64,000 nucleotides of DNA from JABFSS01 sp964449445 (GCA_964449445.1 CAYUZT010000001.1:149103-213102), one strand, 5' to 3'. Shown: positions 51,743 to 62,390, numbered from the stretch's first letter. Notes: generated from the sequence alone by a model not told the origin. Translations and numbers: made by a program.

Positions 51743-51745
51743 AAA

Positions 51746-51820
51746 TGGAGGTGCCGGTGGGAATTGCACCCACGTATGGGGGTTTTGCAGACCCCTGCCT
51801 TACTACTTGGCTACGGCACC
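51746..51820 (-). tRNA. tRNA-Cys (GCA)
   Basis: Minus-sense acceptor GGTGCCG/CGGCACC, D-arm GCCAAGTAGTAAGGC, anticodon arm GGGGT-CTGCAAA-ACCCC giving anticodon GCA, T-arm GTGGG-TGCAATT-CCCAC. Discriminator U and an encoded CCA, as expected for tRNA-Cys. The T-loop TGCAATT deviates from the usual TTCAAAT. Confidence 0.95.
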
Positions 51821-51871
51821 GTTGCGCTGAGAATACGCAGATTTGACCATTCTGCAAAATTTCAGCGGCAA

Positions 51872-51900
51872 TTGCATATATATTAAAAATATGTTATAGT
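51872..51900 (+). promoter_or_regulatory. Promoter for the gene at 51935
   Basis: TTGCAT (51872-51877), 17 bp and TATAGT (51895-51900), in a strongly AT-rich window. Confidence 0.6.
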
Positions 51901-51934
51901 ATTCATTGTCGTTTCATTCATTCCCCATACCAAC

Positions 51935-52501
51935 ATGACACATCGTGATGTCAGTCTCAGTCTCTTCGGTCTCGTTCTTGGCGTGATTCTGGGTGCAGGA
52001 TCGCTCGCGTACGTGCAGCACTCGTCACTCGACGCGAGTGTCGTTGCACTGTCGTCCGATTTGCATCGGGCGCCGACGGCGAATTACAACACCCGCCGTG
52101 GCATCAATGCCCGCGGTATTCCTCTGAACCCGGAACCGAAGAATTTCGCCTATCCCACGGTGAAGCCGGAACAGAGCTCCAGCAGTGTCGCGCCTGTCAC
52201 CGAGGAGGTCACGACATGCACCGCCGTCCGCAAGGCTGTCGAGAAAATTCGCACCGTCTACAAGGCCGTTATCCCGGTCAATGTCGGCACCACCGATCTC
52301 CGCGCGAAGATGGAGGCGGTGCTTAGTCGCGCCGTTGCCGATGAATGCGGCGAGCAGCCGACGACTGCAGCGCCTGCCGCAACGCAGACGACTGTTGAAT
52401 CCGAGGTGACGCCCGTTGATAATCACTGCGAGAACTATCCGCAGTCTGCCCGTCGTACGCAGTGTTTCATCAGCAACAAGCTGGGCAAGAAGTTCCCCTG
52501 A
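51935..52501 (+). CDS. Membrane-anchored hypothetical protein (188 aa)
   Basis: One N-terminal hydrophobic helix (LFGLVLGVILGAGSLAYV), then a Ser/Pro/Thr-rich segment, a short helical region (CTAVRKAVEKIRTVYKAVIP), a Thr/Ala linker and a C-terminal CENYPQSARRTQCF with two cysteines that could pair. No family recognised. Monocistronic, with promoter and terminator visible. Confidence 0.65.
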   Translation: MTHRDVSLSLFGLVLGVILGAGSLAYVQHSSLDASVVALSSDLHRAPTANYNTRRGINARGIPLNPEPKNFAYPTVKPEQSSSSVAPVTEEVTTCTAVRKAVEKIRTVYKAVIPVNVGTTDLRAKMEAVLSRAVADECGEQPTTAAPAATQTTVESEVTPVDNHCENYPQSARRTQCFISNKLGKKFP

Positions 52502-52518
52502 GTCCGTTCGATTGCATC

Positions 52519-52543
52519 GAGAAGAGCGCCTTCGGGCGCTCTT
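52519..52543 (+). terminator. Terminator after the 188-residue gene
   Basis: AAGAGCGCC-TTCG-GGCGCTCTTT, an eight-to-nine-bp stem closed by a UUCG tetraloop. Confidence 0.85.
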
Positions 52544-52557
52544 TGTATAGTTTTCAT

Positions 52558-52586
52558 TTGTCATGAGAGCGCTTTCCTGTTACATT
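52558..52586 (+). promoter_or_regulatory. Promoter of the first purP-like gene
   Basis: TTGTCA (52558-52563), 17 bp and TACATT (52581-52586). The predicted +1 is close to 52593, so the ATG at 52599 is nearly leaderless and the ATG at 52563 would not be transcribed. Confidence 0.55.
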
Positions 52587-52598
52587 CCCCGAAATACC

Positions 52599-53657
52599 AT
52601 GACTGCGAAGAAGGCACCCTCATCGGCCATTTCCAGCAATCCCGCCGATTATGTTATCGCCACGATGGGCAGCCATTCGGCGCTGCAAATCCTGAAAGGC
52701 GCGCGCGATGAGGGCATGCGTAATCTGGTGATCTGCAAAAAGGGAAAGGAACGGCCGTACCAGGCGTACGGCGTCGCCGATGATTATCTGTTCGTGGATG
52801 ATTGGGCGCAGTGGAACGAAAAAATTGAAGCGGAGCTCATCAAGCGCAATGCCATCCTGATCCCGCACGGCTCCTTTATCAGCGAGCTCGGCCATGATCG
52901 GGTGAAGACGATGAAACCGATGTACTTCGGCACGAAGGAAATACTGGAGTGGGAGAGCAATCGCACGATGGAGCGGAAGTGGCTGCTCCAGTCCGACATC
53001 CTGGTGCCGAGGGTCTTCGAGAAGCCCGAGGATATTGACGGGCCGGTGATCGTGAAGTTCCACGGCGCGGGAGGCGGTTTCGGCTACTTCGTTGCGCATT
53101 CGGCCGAGCAGTTCTACGAAGTGAAGAACCGCAAGTATCCGGAAGAATCCGATTTCGTCATCCAGGAGTACATCGTCGGAGTGCCTGTGTACGTCCATTA
53201 CTTCTATTCTCCGATCACGGGCGAACTGGAGATTATGGGTATGGACAAGCGCTACGAATCGAATGCCGATTCCATCGGCCGCATTCGGGCCCAGGACCAG
53301 CTGGCGGCCAATATTCACACGAGCTACACGATCGTCGGAAACTTTCCCATCGTCGTACGCGAATCATTGCTGCCCGAAATGTTTGAAATGGGCGACAGGG
53401 TTGTGGCCCAAAGTCGCAAGCTTGGCGCGGGCAAGGGACTCTTCGGTCCGTTTTGCCTGGAGACGATCATCACCCGGAAACTCCAGATTTTCGTGTTCGA
53501 AATCTCTGCGCGGATCGTCGCGGGAACGAATCCTTTCGTAGAAGGTTCTCCCTACACCGCGCTCAAGTACGATGTGCCGATGAGTACGGGGAGGAGGATT
53601 GCGAGGGAGATCAAGCAGGCGATTGAGATGGGAAGGCTAACGGAAATCTTGGGATAA
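52599..53657 (+). CDS. PurP-like ATP-grasp ligase, paralog 1 (352 aa)
   Basis: Resembles archaeal PurP, the formate-dependent AICAR formyl ligase of purine synthesis. Visible are VIATMGSHSALQILKGARDE, PVIVKFHGAGGGFGYFVAHS for ATP binding, VIQEYIVGVPVYVHYFYSPI, and GPFCLETIITRKLQIFVFEI with acidic metal ligands. Complete for the family (about 340-360). No other purine gene is present here. Start at 52599 chosen from promoter position. Followed by a second paralog after a repeat element. Confidence 0.85.
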   Translation: MTAKKAPSSAISSNPADYVIATMGSHSALQILKGARDEGMRNLVICKKGKERPYQAYGVADDYLFVDDWAQWNEKIEAELIKRNAILIPHGSFISELGHDRVKTMKPMYFGTKEILEWESNRTMERKWLLQSDILVPRVFEKPEDIDGPVIVKFHGAGGGFGYFVAHSAEQFYEVKNRKYPEESDFVIQEYIVGVPVYVHYFYSPITGELEIMGMDKRYESNADSIGRIRAQDQLAANIHTSYTIVGNFPIVVRESLLPEMFEMGDRVVAQSRKLGAGKGLFGPFCLETIITRKLQIFVFEISARIVAGTNPFVEGSPYTALKYDVPMSTGRRIAREIKQAIEMGRLTEILG

Positions 53658-53760
53658 ATTCCAAATTCCAAAAACCAAATTCCAGGGAAAATCCAAGTTT
53701 CAAGTATTCATCGATTTGCATTTCGATCTTCCCTGGGATTTGGTTTCTGGTTTTTGGCTT
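53658..53760. mobile_element. MITE-like inverted-repeat element, copy B
   Basis: Left arm ends CCAAATTCCAGGGAAAATC (to about 53692); right arm begins GATCTTCCCTGGGATTTGG (from about 53724). Arms of about 38 nt pair imperfectly and match copy A at 34767-34885 in the CCAAATnCCAGGGAA core and the CCAAAA repeats outside it. Confidence 0.6.
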
Positions 53761-53783
53761 TTCGCTCCGCTACACTTCTACAA

Positions 53784-54917
53784 ATGAATTCCCGCGCTCT
53801 CCTCAAAGGCTACGACCTCGATCATCTGACGGTCGGTGTGCTCGGGGGTCATAGCGCTCTTGATGTCTGCCACGGTGCCAAGATGAATGGATTCGATACC
53901 GTTGCGGTTGCGAGGAAGGGGAGAGAGAAAACGTACGCGAAACACTTCAAGTCACGGAAAGAGATTGGCTGCGTGGATGAGACGATCATCGTGAATGCGT
54001 TTCAGGATGTTCTGAAAAAGGATATTCAGAAGAAACTCCGAAAGATGAACACGATCTTCGTGCACAACCGCTACTTCTGGGTGTACTTCGATGATTTCTC
54101 AAAAGTTGAGAATGACTTCCATGTGCCCATCTTCGGCTCACGAACTCTCCTGAGGCTGGAAGAACGGGATCAACCCTACAATCAGTATCATCTGCTCAAA
54201 GATGCCGGTATCCGTACGCCCAAGCTCTTCCATAGTCCCGATGAGATTGATCGCCCGGTGATTGTGAAAGCCAGTGAGGCGCAACGCGGCTATGAACGCG
54301 CGTTCTTCGTCGTGAATTCGCCTGAGGAATACATCACGACGGGCATGCGACTGGAAGCGGACGGTAAAGTAACTCTCAACTGGCGCACCGCTCCCATTGA
54401 AGAGTTCGTCGTAGGCGCCGCCGTGAACTTCAACTTCTTCTACTCACCGCTCAGCAAACGTCTTGAACTCCTGGGCACCGACACGCGTCGTCAAACAAAT
54501 CTGGACGGCTTCCTCCACATGACGGCAGCCGATCAGCTCCAGGCGCTCAAGGGAATGTCTGTAAAGCGCATTGAAACCGGTCACATCGCGGTCACGGTGA
54601 AAGAATCTATCCTGGAAAAAGCGTTCGATCTCGGTGAAAAATTCGTGAAGGCGACTCAGAAATTGCCAAAGAAGATCGATCCCTCCGGCAAAGGTATCAT
54701 CGGGCCGTTCGCACTTCAGGGAGCAGTGGTTGCGGAGGAGGGAAGGGAAGATATTGTCATCTTCGATGTCAGTTTCCGTATTCCGGGCTCTCCGGGCTCT
54801 GCTGCGACTCCGTATTCGGGATACCTGTACGGTCAGTCCATGAGTGTGGGGGAGAGGATTGGGTTGGAGTTACGGACAGCAATTGAAGAGAAGAGACTGG
54901 ATGAGGTTGTAACCTAA
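53784..54917 (+). CDS. PurP-like ATP-grasp ligase, paralog 2 (377 aa)
   Basis: Second PurP-like protein: LTVGVLGGHSALDVCHGAKM, PVIVKASEAQRGYERAFFVV, EEFVVGAAVNFNFFYSPLSK, GIIGPFALQGAVV and DIVIFDVSFRIPGSPG align along the full length with paralog 1. The ATP-binding glycine-rich loop of paralog 1 (FHGAGGGFGYF) is replaced here by ASEAQRGYERAF, so activity or substrate may differ. A -10 TACACT (53771-53776) places +1 at the ATG, giving a leaderless message. Confidence 0.82.
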   Translation: MNSRALLKGYDLDHLTVGVLGGHSALDVCHGAKMNGFDTVAVARKGREKTYAKHFKSRKEIGCVDETIIVNAFQDVLKKDIQKKLRKMNTIFVHNRYFWVYFDDFSKVENDFHVPIFGSRTLLRLEERDQPYNQYHLLKDAGIRTPKLFHSPDEIDRPVIVKASEAQRGYERAFFVVNSPEEYITTGMRLEADGKVTLNWRTAPIEEFVVGAAVNFNFFYSPLSKRLELLGTDTRRQTNLDGFLHMTAADQLQALKGMSVKRIETGHIAVTVKESILEKAFDLGEKFVKATQKLPKKIDPSGKGIIGPFALQGAVVAEEGREDIVIFDVSFRIPGSPGSAATPYSGYLYGQSMSVGERIGLELRTAIEEKRLDEVVT

Positions 54918-54934
54918 TGTACAATCGTCGCAGT

Positions 54935-56542
<1,608 letters not shown>

Positions 56543-56591
56543 GAGGCAATTATACCGTCTTGTGACTTATTCTTCGCTTCAATTTGATCTC

Positions 56592-57728
56592 TCATATTTC
56601 TTTTGGGATGTACGTATATCGTTCGACTGTCTTCCAAAGAGCATCCCACGCTTCGGGATGTGTTTTGGGATATGTCGGGAAAAGTGAGAAAATATAGAGA
56701 GGGGGTTGGATCTTTGATTTCTCGTCACCTTCGTAATACGAGGTATAATTTGTAATCAACACTGCATTATGGGGATCGGGTTTTTCAGGTGTCGGTGTTG
56801 GGAAGGCTCCAAATGATCGTTTTATATCTTGGAGCCAAGGTAATTCATCCCAAGGAATGTCGGGGGTTGGTGGCATGTTTGCATCAATAAAAATGACGAA
56901 GGGCATTGTTGGTTTCTTTTTGCGAGCGTCACCGTACAGCTTCCCGATGTCTGCCTTTACGTCTAGTGAGGGGGTTCCTTTGAAGTTCAGTACTCCCGTC
57001 CTGTGTCGGCTCTTTGCCTCCACAGCAATCGTTAGCCCCGATTTATGACGAGCAATAAACTCGCAAATCTTCTGACCGTGAACACCATCAAGAAACTCGA
57101 TCTCGAATCCTGCCCCCGCAAACATGGCTGCTACACCAATCTCGTATCGCGCTCCTTGAAACTCATTATTGTTTCTCAACCGCGCAAGCAGCTTGTCTGG
57201 CAATTTGTTTACTTGCTGCAAACAGAATACATCATAGGAAAGTTGAAGAAGCGATTGAGAGTGTCCACTTGATTCCATTGCATATTGCCCGTCACTCATT
57301 TTACGATCTTCTGTACGGTTTGCGGCCATCCACTTTCTAACCGCAATGAACCACTTGAAGACTACATGCCGCTTTACTTCGGGGGATTCCTTATGTTGAT
57401 TCCACCATTCTTCTCCAAGTGTTTGCACTAAAACCCAGAACAGAAACTCATGGAAAGTTTCTTCAAGTCGGCGGGTATGCACGACATTCCAAATACAACG
57501 AACGCGCTTACCTTTAAACTCGATACTCGGCACGATATGCATGTACGGTTCGGGGTGTCTCCTTCTTTCTTCTGCTTCCATGAGGGGGCGTATTATAGCT
57601 GCCTCTTCGGGCGGCAACTTACGCGTTTGTATTTTGTTTTGAACTCCACTTTCGTCGAAGCGAAGATGGCATCTTTTATATTTCTTGCCACTACCGCAAT
57701 GACACGGGTCATTTCGTCCGATCTTCAT
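56592..57728 (-). CDS. SEC-C motif protein with restriction-endonuclease-like core (378 aa)
   Basis: Starts with a SEC-C zinc motif, MKIGRNDPCHCGSGKKYKRC (three Cys plus a following Cys/His). A central domain at about residues 190-250 reads RYEIGVAAMFAGAGFEIEFL, KICEFIARHKSGLTIAVEAK: a helix glutamate, an acidic residue before FIA, and V-E-A-K (an E-x-K). This is the layout of PD-(D/E)XK nucleases. Cargo gene of the element, hence a plausible defence or maintenance function; that is inference. A 50-nt gap separates it from the recombinase gene. Confidence 0.65.
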   Translation of the reverse strand: MKIGRNDPCHCGSGKKYKRCHLRFDESGVQNKIQTRKLPPEEAAIIRPLMEAEERRRHPEPYMHIVPSIEFKGKRVRCIWNVVHTRRLEETFHEFLFWVLVQTLGEEWWNQHKESPEVKRHVVFKWFIAVRKWMAANRTEDRKMSDGQYAMESSGHSQSLLQLSYDVFCLQQVNKLPDKLLARLRNNNEFQGARYEIGVAAMFAGAGFEIEFLDGVHGQKICEFIARHKSGLTIAVEAKSRHRTGVLNFKGTPSLDVKADIGKLYGDARKKKPTMPFVIFIDANMPPTPDIPWDELPWLQDIKRSFGAFPTPTPEKPDPHNAVLITNYTSYYEGDEKSKIQPPLYIFSLFPTYPKTHPEAWDALWKTVERYTYIPKEI

Positions 57729-57755
57729 AGAGCCATTGTATCTTTTTGCTCATGG

Positions 57756-58307
57756 TCAATTCTGCGAAACAAACCCAATGTCCTGCTGCACGTCCACGAC
57801 GGCGGGCGCGGCGATACTCTCACCGTTCCTCATGCGTTGCAGCCGCTCCAATTCATGCATGGCCTTGTAGAGCCTGTTCTCGATACTTGTCTCGTAGCGG
57901 AGGTAGGTTCGTTCAAGATGTTCAACGTCTGCGGGGAACACTGTTGGCTTGTAGCCCTCCTGCACAACCTGATCCAAGTCCCGTAGCACGATGAGTGGGC
58001 GTGTGATGCGCGGTTCGAGCTTCACGCGCAGGAACTCGGCCTCGGCCTTCCCTGCACGATGGAGCCGCAAATAGTAGACGGCGATACGCTCCGCAAGCAG
58101 GTGTTCAATGAACGTCTGCGGCTGGTAGAAGTCATTGACCTGCTGCAAGTAGCCTTCAAGGTCTTCCTCTTCATACTTCGTGAGCAGAGTGGCGAGGATA
58201 CCGTGCTTGCGTGCGTTGAAGCGCACGACAGCCTTGCCCCGCTCGGTCTTCACGCCGCCGAGCTTTCCGTTCTCACAATTCGCGTTGATCTGAGCGTCAG
58301 AGGCCAT
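57756..58307 (-). CDS. Hypothetical helical protein (183 aa)
   Basis: N-terminal ANCENGKLGGVKTERGKAVV with RFNARKHGILATL resembles a motif of the type GPRTEEGKARS...NALKHGL seen in many proteins next to mobile elements. The rest is helical and charged. Function unknown. Nine bases after the upstream gene. Confidence 0.6.
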   Translation of the reverse strand: MASDAQINANCENGKLGGVKTERGKAVVRFNARKHGILATLLTKYEEEDLEGYLQQVNDFYQPQTFIEHLLAERIAVYYLRLHRAGKAEAEFLRVKLEPRITRPLIVLRDLDQVVQEGYKPTVFPADVEHLERTYLRYETSIENRLYKAMHELERLQRMRNGESIAAPAVVDVQQDIGFVSQN

Positions 58308-58316
58308 ACCGAGCCA

Positions 58317-59027
58317 TTATACCCCATTCTGCCCTTCCATGAATCCTACCATATCTACGATCTTTGCCTTGCTGTAGCGGCGTGTTGTCTCGCTTCCTGT
58401 AGCGAAGTCGAACGTGCAGATCGTGGTGCCGTCAATCACAGCCTTGTGATGCGCGTAGAACTCTGCAACGCGCGCCAGATTCTTCCGCGTGATCGCGCCC
58501 ACCTCAAAGCCTCGTCGGAAGAAATTATCGAAGGCGGGGACATTGCCGAAGACTCCGAGCATGATCTTCGTGACAAGAGTGTCTGATGGTCTGTTCTCAC
58601 GTCCGAGTGCCTCTTGTATGGCATTTCTGGCCGTCAGAAGGAGGTCTATATGCTTCTCGGTGTAGGAGTCCACATCCACCTCCCAGACCATCCTGTCGAG
58701 TCTCACGATGGCCTGTAGGAGGCGTTCATAGAACTTCACGCTTTTCCCCAGCAAGAAAGAGGAACCGCGCAGCATCCCCCAACTCGCAAGGTAGAAGCCA
58801 AGCTCCAAACAGCCCCGTTGCATGTGCGCAGGGCTACAGATGTCCTCGATTCGTCCCTGCTCGCGGAAAGATTGGAAGTAGTTGTAACAGTAATCGAAAG
58901 ATGCGTACCGCTCGTCAGGATGCCTACCCTTATCCTTTCCCTCGCCAGCCAAGAAGCGTCGAATGTTTCTCTCTACGTCAATCGTGCGGAGATCTTTGAG
59001 CGCGGTGTTGAGAGGGCTGCTGTCCAT
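58317..59027 (-). CDS. Conserved hypothetical protein (236 aa)
   Basis: Starts MDSSPLNTALKDLRTIDVER. Contains FDYCYNYFQSFREQGRIEDI and CLELGFYLASWGMLRGSSFL, stretches that I think recur in a widely distributed uncharacterised family. No catalytic signature is clear. Start at 59027 preferred over an upstream frame that passes through the regulatory region. First of a likely four-gene unit leading to the recombinase. Confidence 0.65.
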   Translation of the reverse strand: MDSSPLNTALKDLRTIDVERNIRRFLAGEGKDKGRHPDERYASFDYCYNYFQSFREQGRIEDICSPAHMQRGCLELGFYLASWGMLRGSSFLLGKSVKFYERLLQAIVRLDRMVWEVDVDSYTEKHIDLLLTARNAIQEALGRENRPSDTLVTKIMLGVFGNVPAFDNFFRRGFEVGAITRKNLARVAEFYAHHKAVIDGTTICTFDFATGSETTRRYSKAKIVDMVGFMEGQNGV

Positions 59028-59300
59028 TGGCGGCGGGAGGCACAGAGTCACCCAAGAAGGGACACCCTGTTCGGCTGACCCAATGTTGACCGAGGAGGTT
59101 GCCCCCACTCGACAGCGCATTGACCGAGACAAGATGTCCCTTTTTGCGCTGTGCGGTTATGGTGGGGAGCGGACATACGAAGTCCGCTCGGTCAAATTGG
59201 GTCGAGAGGAGTATAACAATTCCCTCACACAAAACGAGAGGCAGCTATGACGGATCGTCACATGCTTCCCCTTGTGTGTTACGGCAGTTTTCTAGCAGAG
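59028..59300. promoter_or_regulatory. Element regulatory region with TTGACCGAG repeats
   Basis: TTGACCGAG occurs directly at 59086-59094 and 59120-59128 and inverted (CTCGGTCAA) at 59187-59195. A hairpin GAGCGGAC-atacgaa-GTCCGCTC spans 59167-59189. A -10 TATACT (59210-59215, minus sense) lies above them, giving a 175-nt leader for the gene at 58317. Repeats of this kind could be regulator or recombination-factor binding sites. Confidence 0.45.
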
Positions 59301-59639
59301 CTACTTTCTCGGAGGCGTGAGCCGTTCAAGCAGCGTCTTCCCTGTTCTCTTGTATTCTTCAACAAGAACTTTCAGCATAGACAAGCCACCTTCGGCATGG
59401 TCGAGATCCCTCTCTCTTGCGTCGATTGGTGCTTGTTCATTCTTCGCATTACGAATGAAGTCCACATGAGTCAGCATAAGATTCACATCCTTGAACCATC
59501 CTTCAACCGCTTCTCGCTCGCTACCACTAAGCTCTTCAAGTGGTGTATTAACGCGTGCGGGTCTGATGCTTTCCAATACTGCGGCTGTATCTTTTGCTAA
59601 CTGTTCTGCTTGTGCAATTCTTGAAGCAAGAGTGTTCAT
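59301..59639 (-). CDS. Small helical protein of the mobile element (112 aa)
   Basis: Begins MNTLASRIAQAEQLAKDTAA; almost entirely helical with charged heptads, and a basic end (KTLLERLTPPRK). No family recognised. Start at 59639. Confidence 0.55.
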   Translation of the reverse strand: MNTLASRIAQAEQLAKDTAAVLESIRPARVNTPLEELSGSEREAVEGWFKDVNLMLTHVDFIRNAKNEQAPIDARERDLDHAEGGLSMLKVLVEEYKRTGKTLLERLTPPRK

Positions 59640-59707
59640 AGAGATGGGGATAATAAAAGGGAGAGATTCTAGGTGCTTTCTTCTTTCTGTCAATGGCCGC
59701 CGAGTGC

Positions 59708-59953
59708 CTAACACGCCTGATCCACAGACCTCTCCGAGGGGGCATAGTGCGGGGTGTTGAGGGGTACATGAGAACTCTTGTTCTGCTCACTTCTCTGCAT
59801 CAAAGGAGCATGGTCATATTCGATTCTGTTGCCGTTCGTATCTGTCATGTACTTGTCATTCTGTGCGGTGCTGCCAAGGTCAATCGACTGGATCACTTGG
59901 GTCAAGTCCTTGATTTCCTGCGCCGCTTTCTGTGGCTTGTCATCTGTAGCCAT
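59708..59953 (-). CDS. Small hydrophilic protein of the mobile element (81 aa)
   Basis: Begins MATDDKPQKAAQEIKDLTQV; hydrophilic, no motif. Same strand as and 68 nt ahead of the 112-residue gene. Low complexity and short, so only moderately supported. Confidence 0.4.
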   Translation of the reverse strand: MATDDKPQKAAQEIKDLTQVIQSIDLGSTAQNDKYMTDTNGNRIEYDHAPLMQRSEQNKSSHVPLNTPHYAPSERSVDQAC

Positions 59954-60017
59954 GATGAGATTGGAAGAGATGTCTGCTTATTCATAGTCTGTCCTTCGAT
60001 GGTGGCGGCTGCAAGCG

Positions 60018-60170
60018 TCAGAACGTCAGAGCAGCGAGATGTGATGTGTCTGACGGTGTATTCAGGAATGTACGCACCGAGCGCATGGAATCCTGCAAAT
60101 CGGCAAGCTCCTGCGAAAAGCGTCCGATGTTCGCGGTCAGGCTCACGAACTGTTGGAAATGACGTACACT
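60018..60170 (-). other. Alternative C-terminal tail of the serine recombinase (circle form)
   Basis: Fifty codons in frame with GGT GGA GCT of the attachment core, beginning SVRHFQQFVSLTANIGRFSQ and ending HLAALTF before a stop at 60018. Hydrophobic spacing suggests an amphipathic helix or coiled coil. In the integrated state it has no start of its own apart from a weak GTG at 60146. In the excised circle it would extend the recombinase to about 564 residues. Confidence 0.6.
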
Positions 60171-60180
60171 AGCTCCACCA
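60171..60180. repeat. Right attachment core (attR)
   Basis: AGCTCCACCA, identical to the tRNA-Ala 3' end; it lies 21 bp from the stop codon of the AAA+ gene. Confidence 0.75.
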
Positions 60181-60201
60181 ATGCTTTTTGCAAGCCAAAA
60201 A

Positions 60202-62184
60202 TCAATGTTTATTCTTATAATAATCATCCTTCGCGGGACTGTTGATGCTGCACGTCGCACCCGCGTTCATCACTTCGTGCAATTTGTGTTCCATGACCGC
60301 TCGCCGGACTTCACGATCCTGCAAGAGCATGTGGTATCCTTTCGCGAAAACTGCCTGGGTAATGGGCTGCGGCTTCATGCCTTCCACTCCCCGCACCAGA
60401 TGATCCTCTGCAAGGATTTTCACAAGTGCGTCGATATCCGCGCCCGTGAAGGCATTGGAAAGTGGGCACTTGGGACCGAAGGTGTGCCGACGGAAAAGGG
60501 CGCCCACATGGTCGCTCCCGGCTGCAAATGGCACCTTAAGCACGGTACGCTTGCGGTGGAACATCTGCATGAGTTGCGCTGTGTCAGGCGGCGGTACAAC
60601 AATGCCGCGGCCGAATCGACCGGCGCGGAGCGCAGCAGGATTCATCATGTCGGGACGATTCGTGGCTGCGATGAGCGTGACGCCTTTGACCCGCAGCATC
60701 CCGCTGATGCGCTGCAGAATGGTATTCTACGTGCGGAGGCTTTCTTCGTGCATTTGCACGTTTGTGCTGTCATTCATGGCCGCCTCCATCTCATCCAGGA
60801 AAACGATGATCGGAGCATTCTGTTCAAGGAAATCCATAAGCCTGTTGGCATTGGCGTTCGATTCCCCCACCCACTTCCAGAACACATTGGAAAGATTCAC
60901 GTGCGCGAATTTCACATGGTTCTTGGGATCCGGAATCTGCGCATTTTTCTCCAGGATTTCCCGGGCGATTGCTTCGGCAATGAGACTCTTTCCCACTCCA
61001 TAGGTGCCGACAAGGAGCGCATGTTCCGGCTCCGTGTCGATGAGATCCGGCCGTGCAATGCGGTAGAGGAGCGGTTTAAGACGGTCAACGACATGTTCCA
61101 GACCGATGACGTCTTTCATGCTCCGAAGATGAGAAGGATCTTTAATAAGCCGAACCGTATTGGGAGGCAAATCTCTGTCAGGATCGATTTTGCCCCGGCT
61201 GTAGTCATCGATGTCTCCCGGTCTCGCTCTGCGCGACTGGGTGACGCCGCCAGCAGCTTCATCCTGCGTCTCTCTTTTTTTACGGATACCCAGTTTGTCG
61301 CGCGCTTCCATGATCGCCTGCTGGGCAACGGCGGCAAGCATTCCGATTACCTCTATGGGCTGGCGGTCGAGGATGCGCCGGGTAAGAGGCGCGTCTTCTG
61401 TTCCCTCAAAAAGCCAGTGCAGTCCATAATAAATTTCGCTCATCGATGAGAGGCCATGGTCGATTTTTTCTTCAGGTGGAGGAGCAAGCGCGTATTTCAT
61501 CATCAGATTTTGAACGTGATCCTGTCGTAGAAAATCGCGCAACCGCTGAGCGGCGAATTCGGCAATATAGAGGGCGTTATCTCCAGATAATTGCACGATC
61601 TCCATGGTCGTCAGTAATCTGGCATTCCCGTGCTCACATTGGCATAGCGCTTCCAAAGTCATTCTGTGCCGCGCCCAGTTGAAACTCGATGCATACTCCA
61701 GGGGCGGCACCGGCAGATTCCGCACGTCGATCTGTAATGTATGGAGCTTCAGGAACATCGCCGCGCGAGCCTCAAACGCCAGCTGCGAGATAACAGGCGG
61801 CGGAAGCTTGTCGAGCAGTTCGGGTGAAAATCGTCCGTCATTTTTTACTCGGGCGAGCGCCGTTAACCCCAAACGATCGCGAAGAGTCATACTCGCTCTG
61901 GCATGGTTCTCCGCCACTGCGTTGCCGCTTACCGCTGGATCGGGCATCGCGGATTCTGTAGGCGTGGGCATTCCCTCAAGAGTTCGTGTGACTGCTCCCC
62001 ATGCTGCGTCGATAAATTGTTCCGTGATTCCTTCCTGCGTCCGCTCGAGGACAAGAATCTGACCGGGAGAAGGAAAAGCACCAGGAGGGGCTTGAGCGAG
62101 AAGTTCTGACACGGCCACGTTCCTTTCCACTTGAAGAGCAATATCAGCTTGTTCGGTCGGAACCGATGGCGTTTTCTGTGGCAT
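60202..62184 (-). pseudogene. AAA+ ATPase interrupted by an in-frame TAG (660 codons)
   Basis: Residues 1 to about 330 form an uncharacterised helical domain; the AAA+ module follows: Walker A VGTYGVGKSLIAEAIA, Walker B IIVFLDEMEAAM and sensor/arginine-finger region AATNRPDMMNPAALRAGRFG. Between ...QMHEESLRT and NTILQRISGMLRVKG a single TAG (60727-60729) replaces what is probably CAG (Gln). The frame is otherwise intact to 60202. Products would be a 485-residue fragment and an untranslated remainder, unless suppressed or a sequencing error. Promoter: TTGTTG, 17 bp, TACTAT (62196-62224). Confidence 0.75.
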
Positions 62185-62195
62185 AGATGCGCGAA

Positions 62196-62224
62196 ATAGT
62201 AGAGCATTCTGTCATATCCAACAA
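62196..62224 (-). promoter_or_regulatory. Promoter of the AAA+ gene
   Basis: Minus-sense TTGTTG (62219-62224), 17 bp and TACTAT (62196-62201), 11 nt before the ATG. The stretch 62225-62390 holds no clear gene; a 43-codon plus-strand frame at 62228-62359 is possible but unsupported. Confidence 0.55.
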
Positions 62225-62390
62225 GAAATGCAACCGCGCACCATTTCGATGCCAAGATGCGGGACTGTGAATAAAACCGGCAAAACAGTGCCGATTACTT
62301 TTACCGGCAAAGGAGGGGGAATCACACATGAGGGTTCTATGACGCTCACATTCCCGTGAGAAAGGGGACCTGATGTGTAGTGAAGTTGTA

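Noticed and set aside
60181..61449. 422-codon plus-strand frame opposite the AAA+ gene
   Set aside because: Antisense to the AAA+ domain motifs; begins near attR only by chance.
62228..62359. 43-codon plus frame starting MQPRTISMPRCGTV
   Set aside because: No promoter, context or motif; left as possible only.
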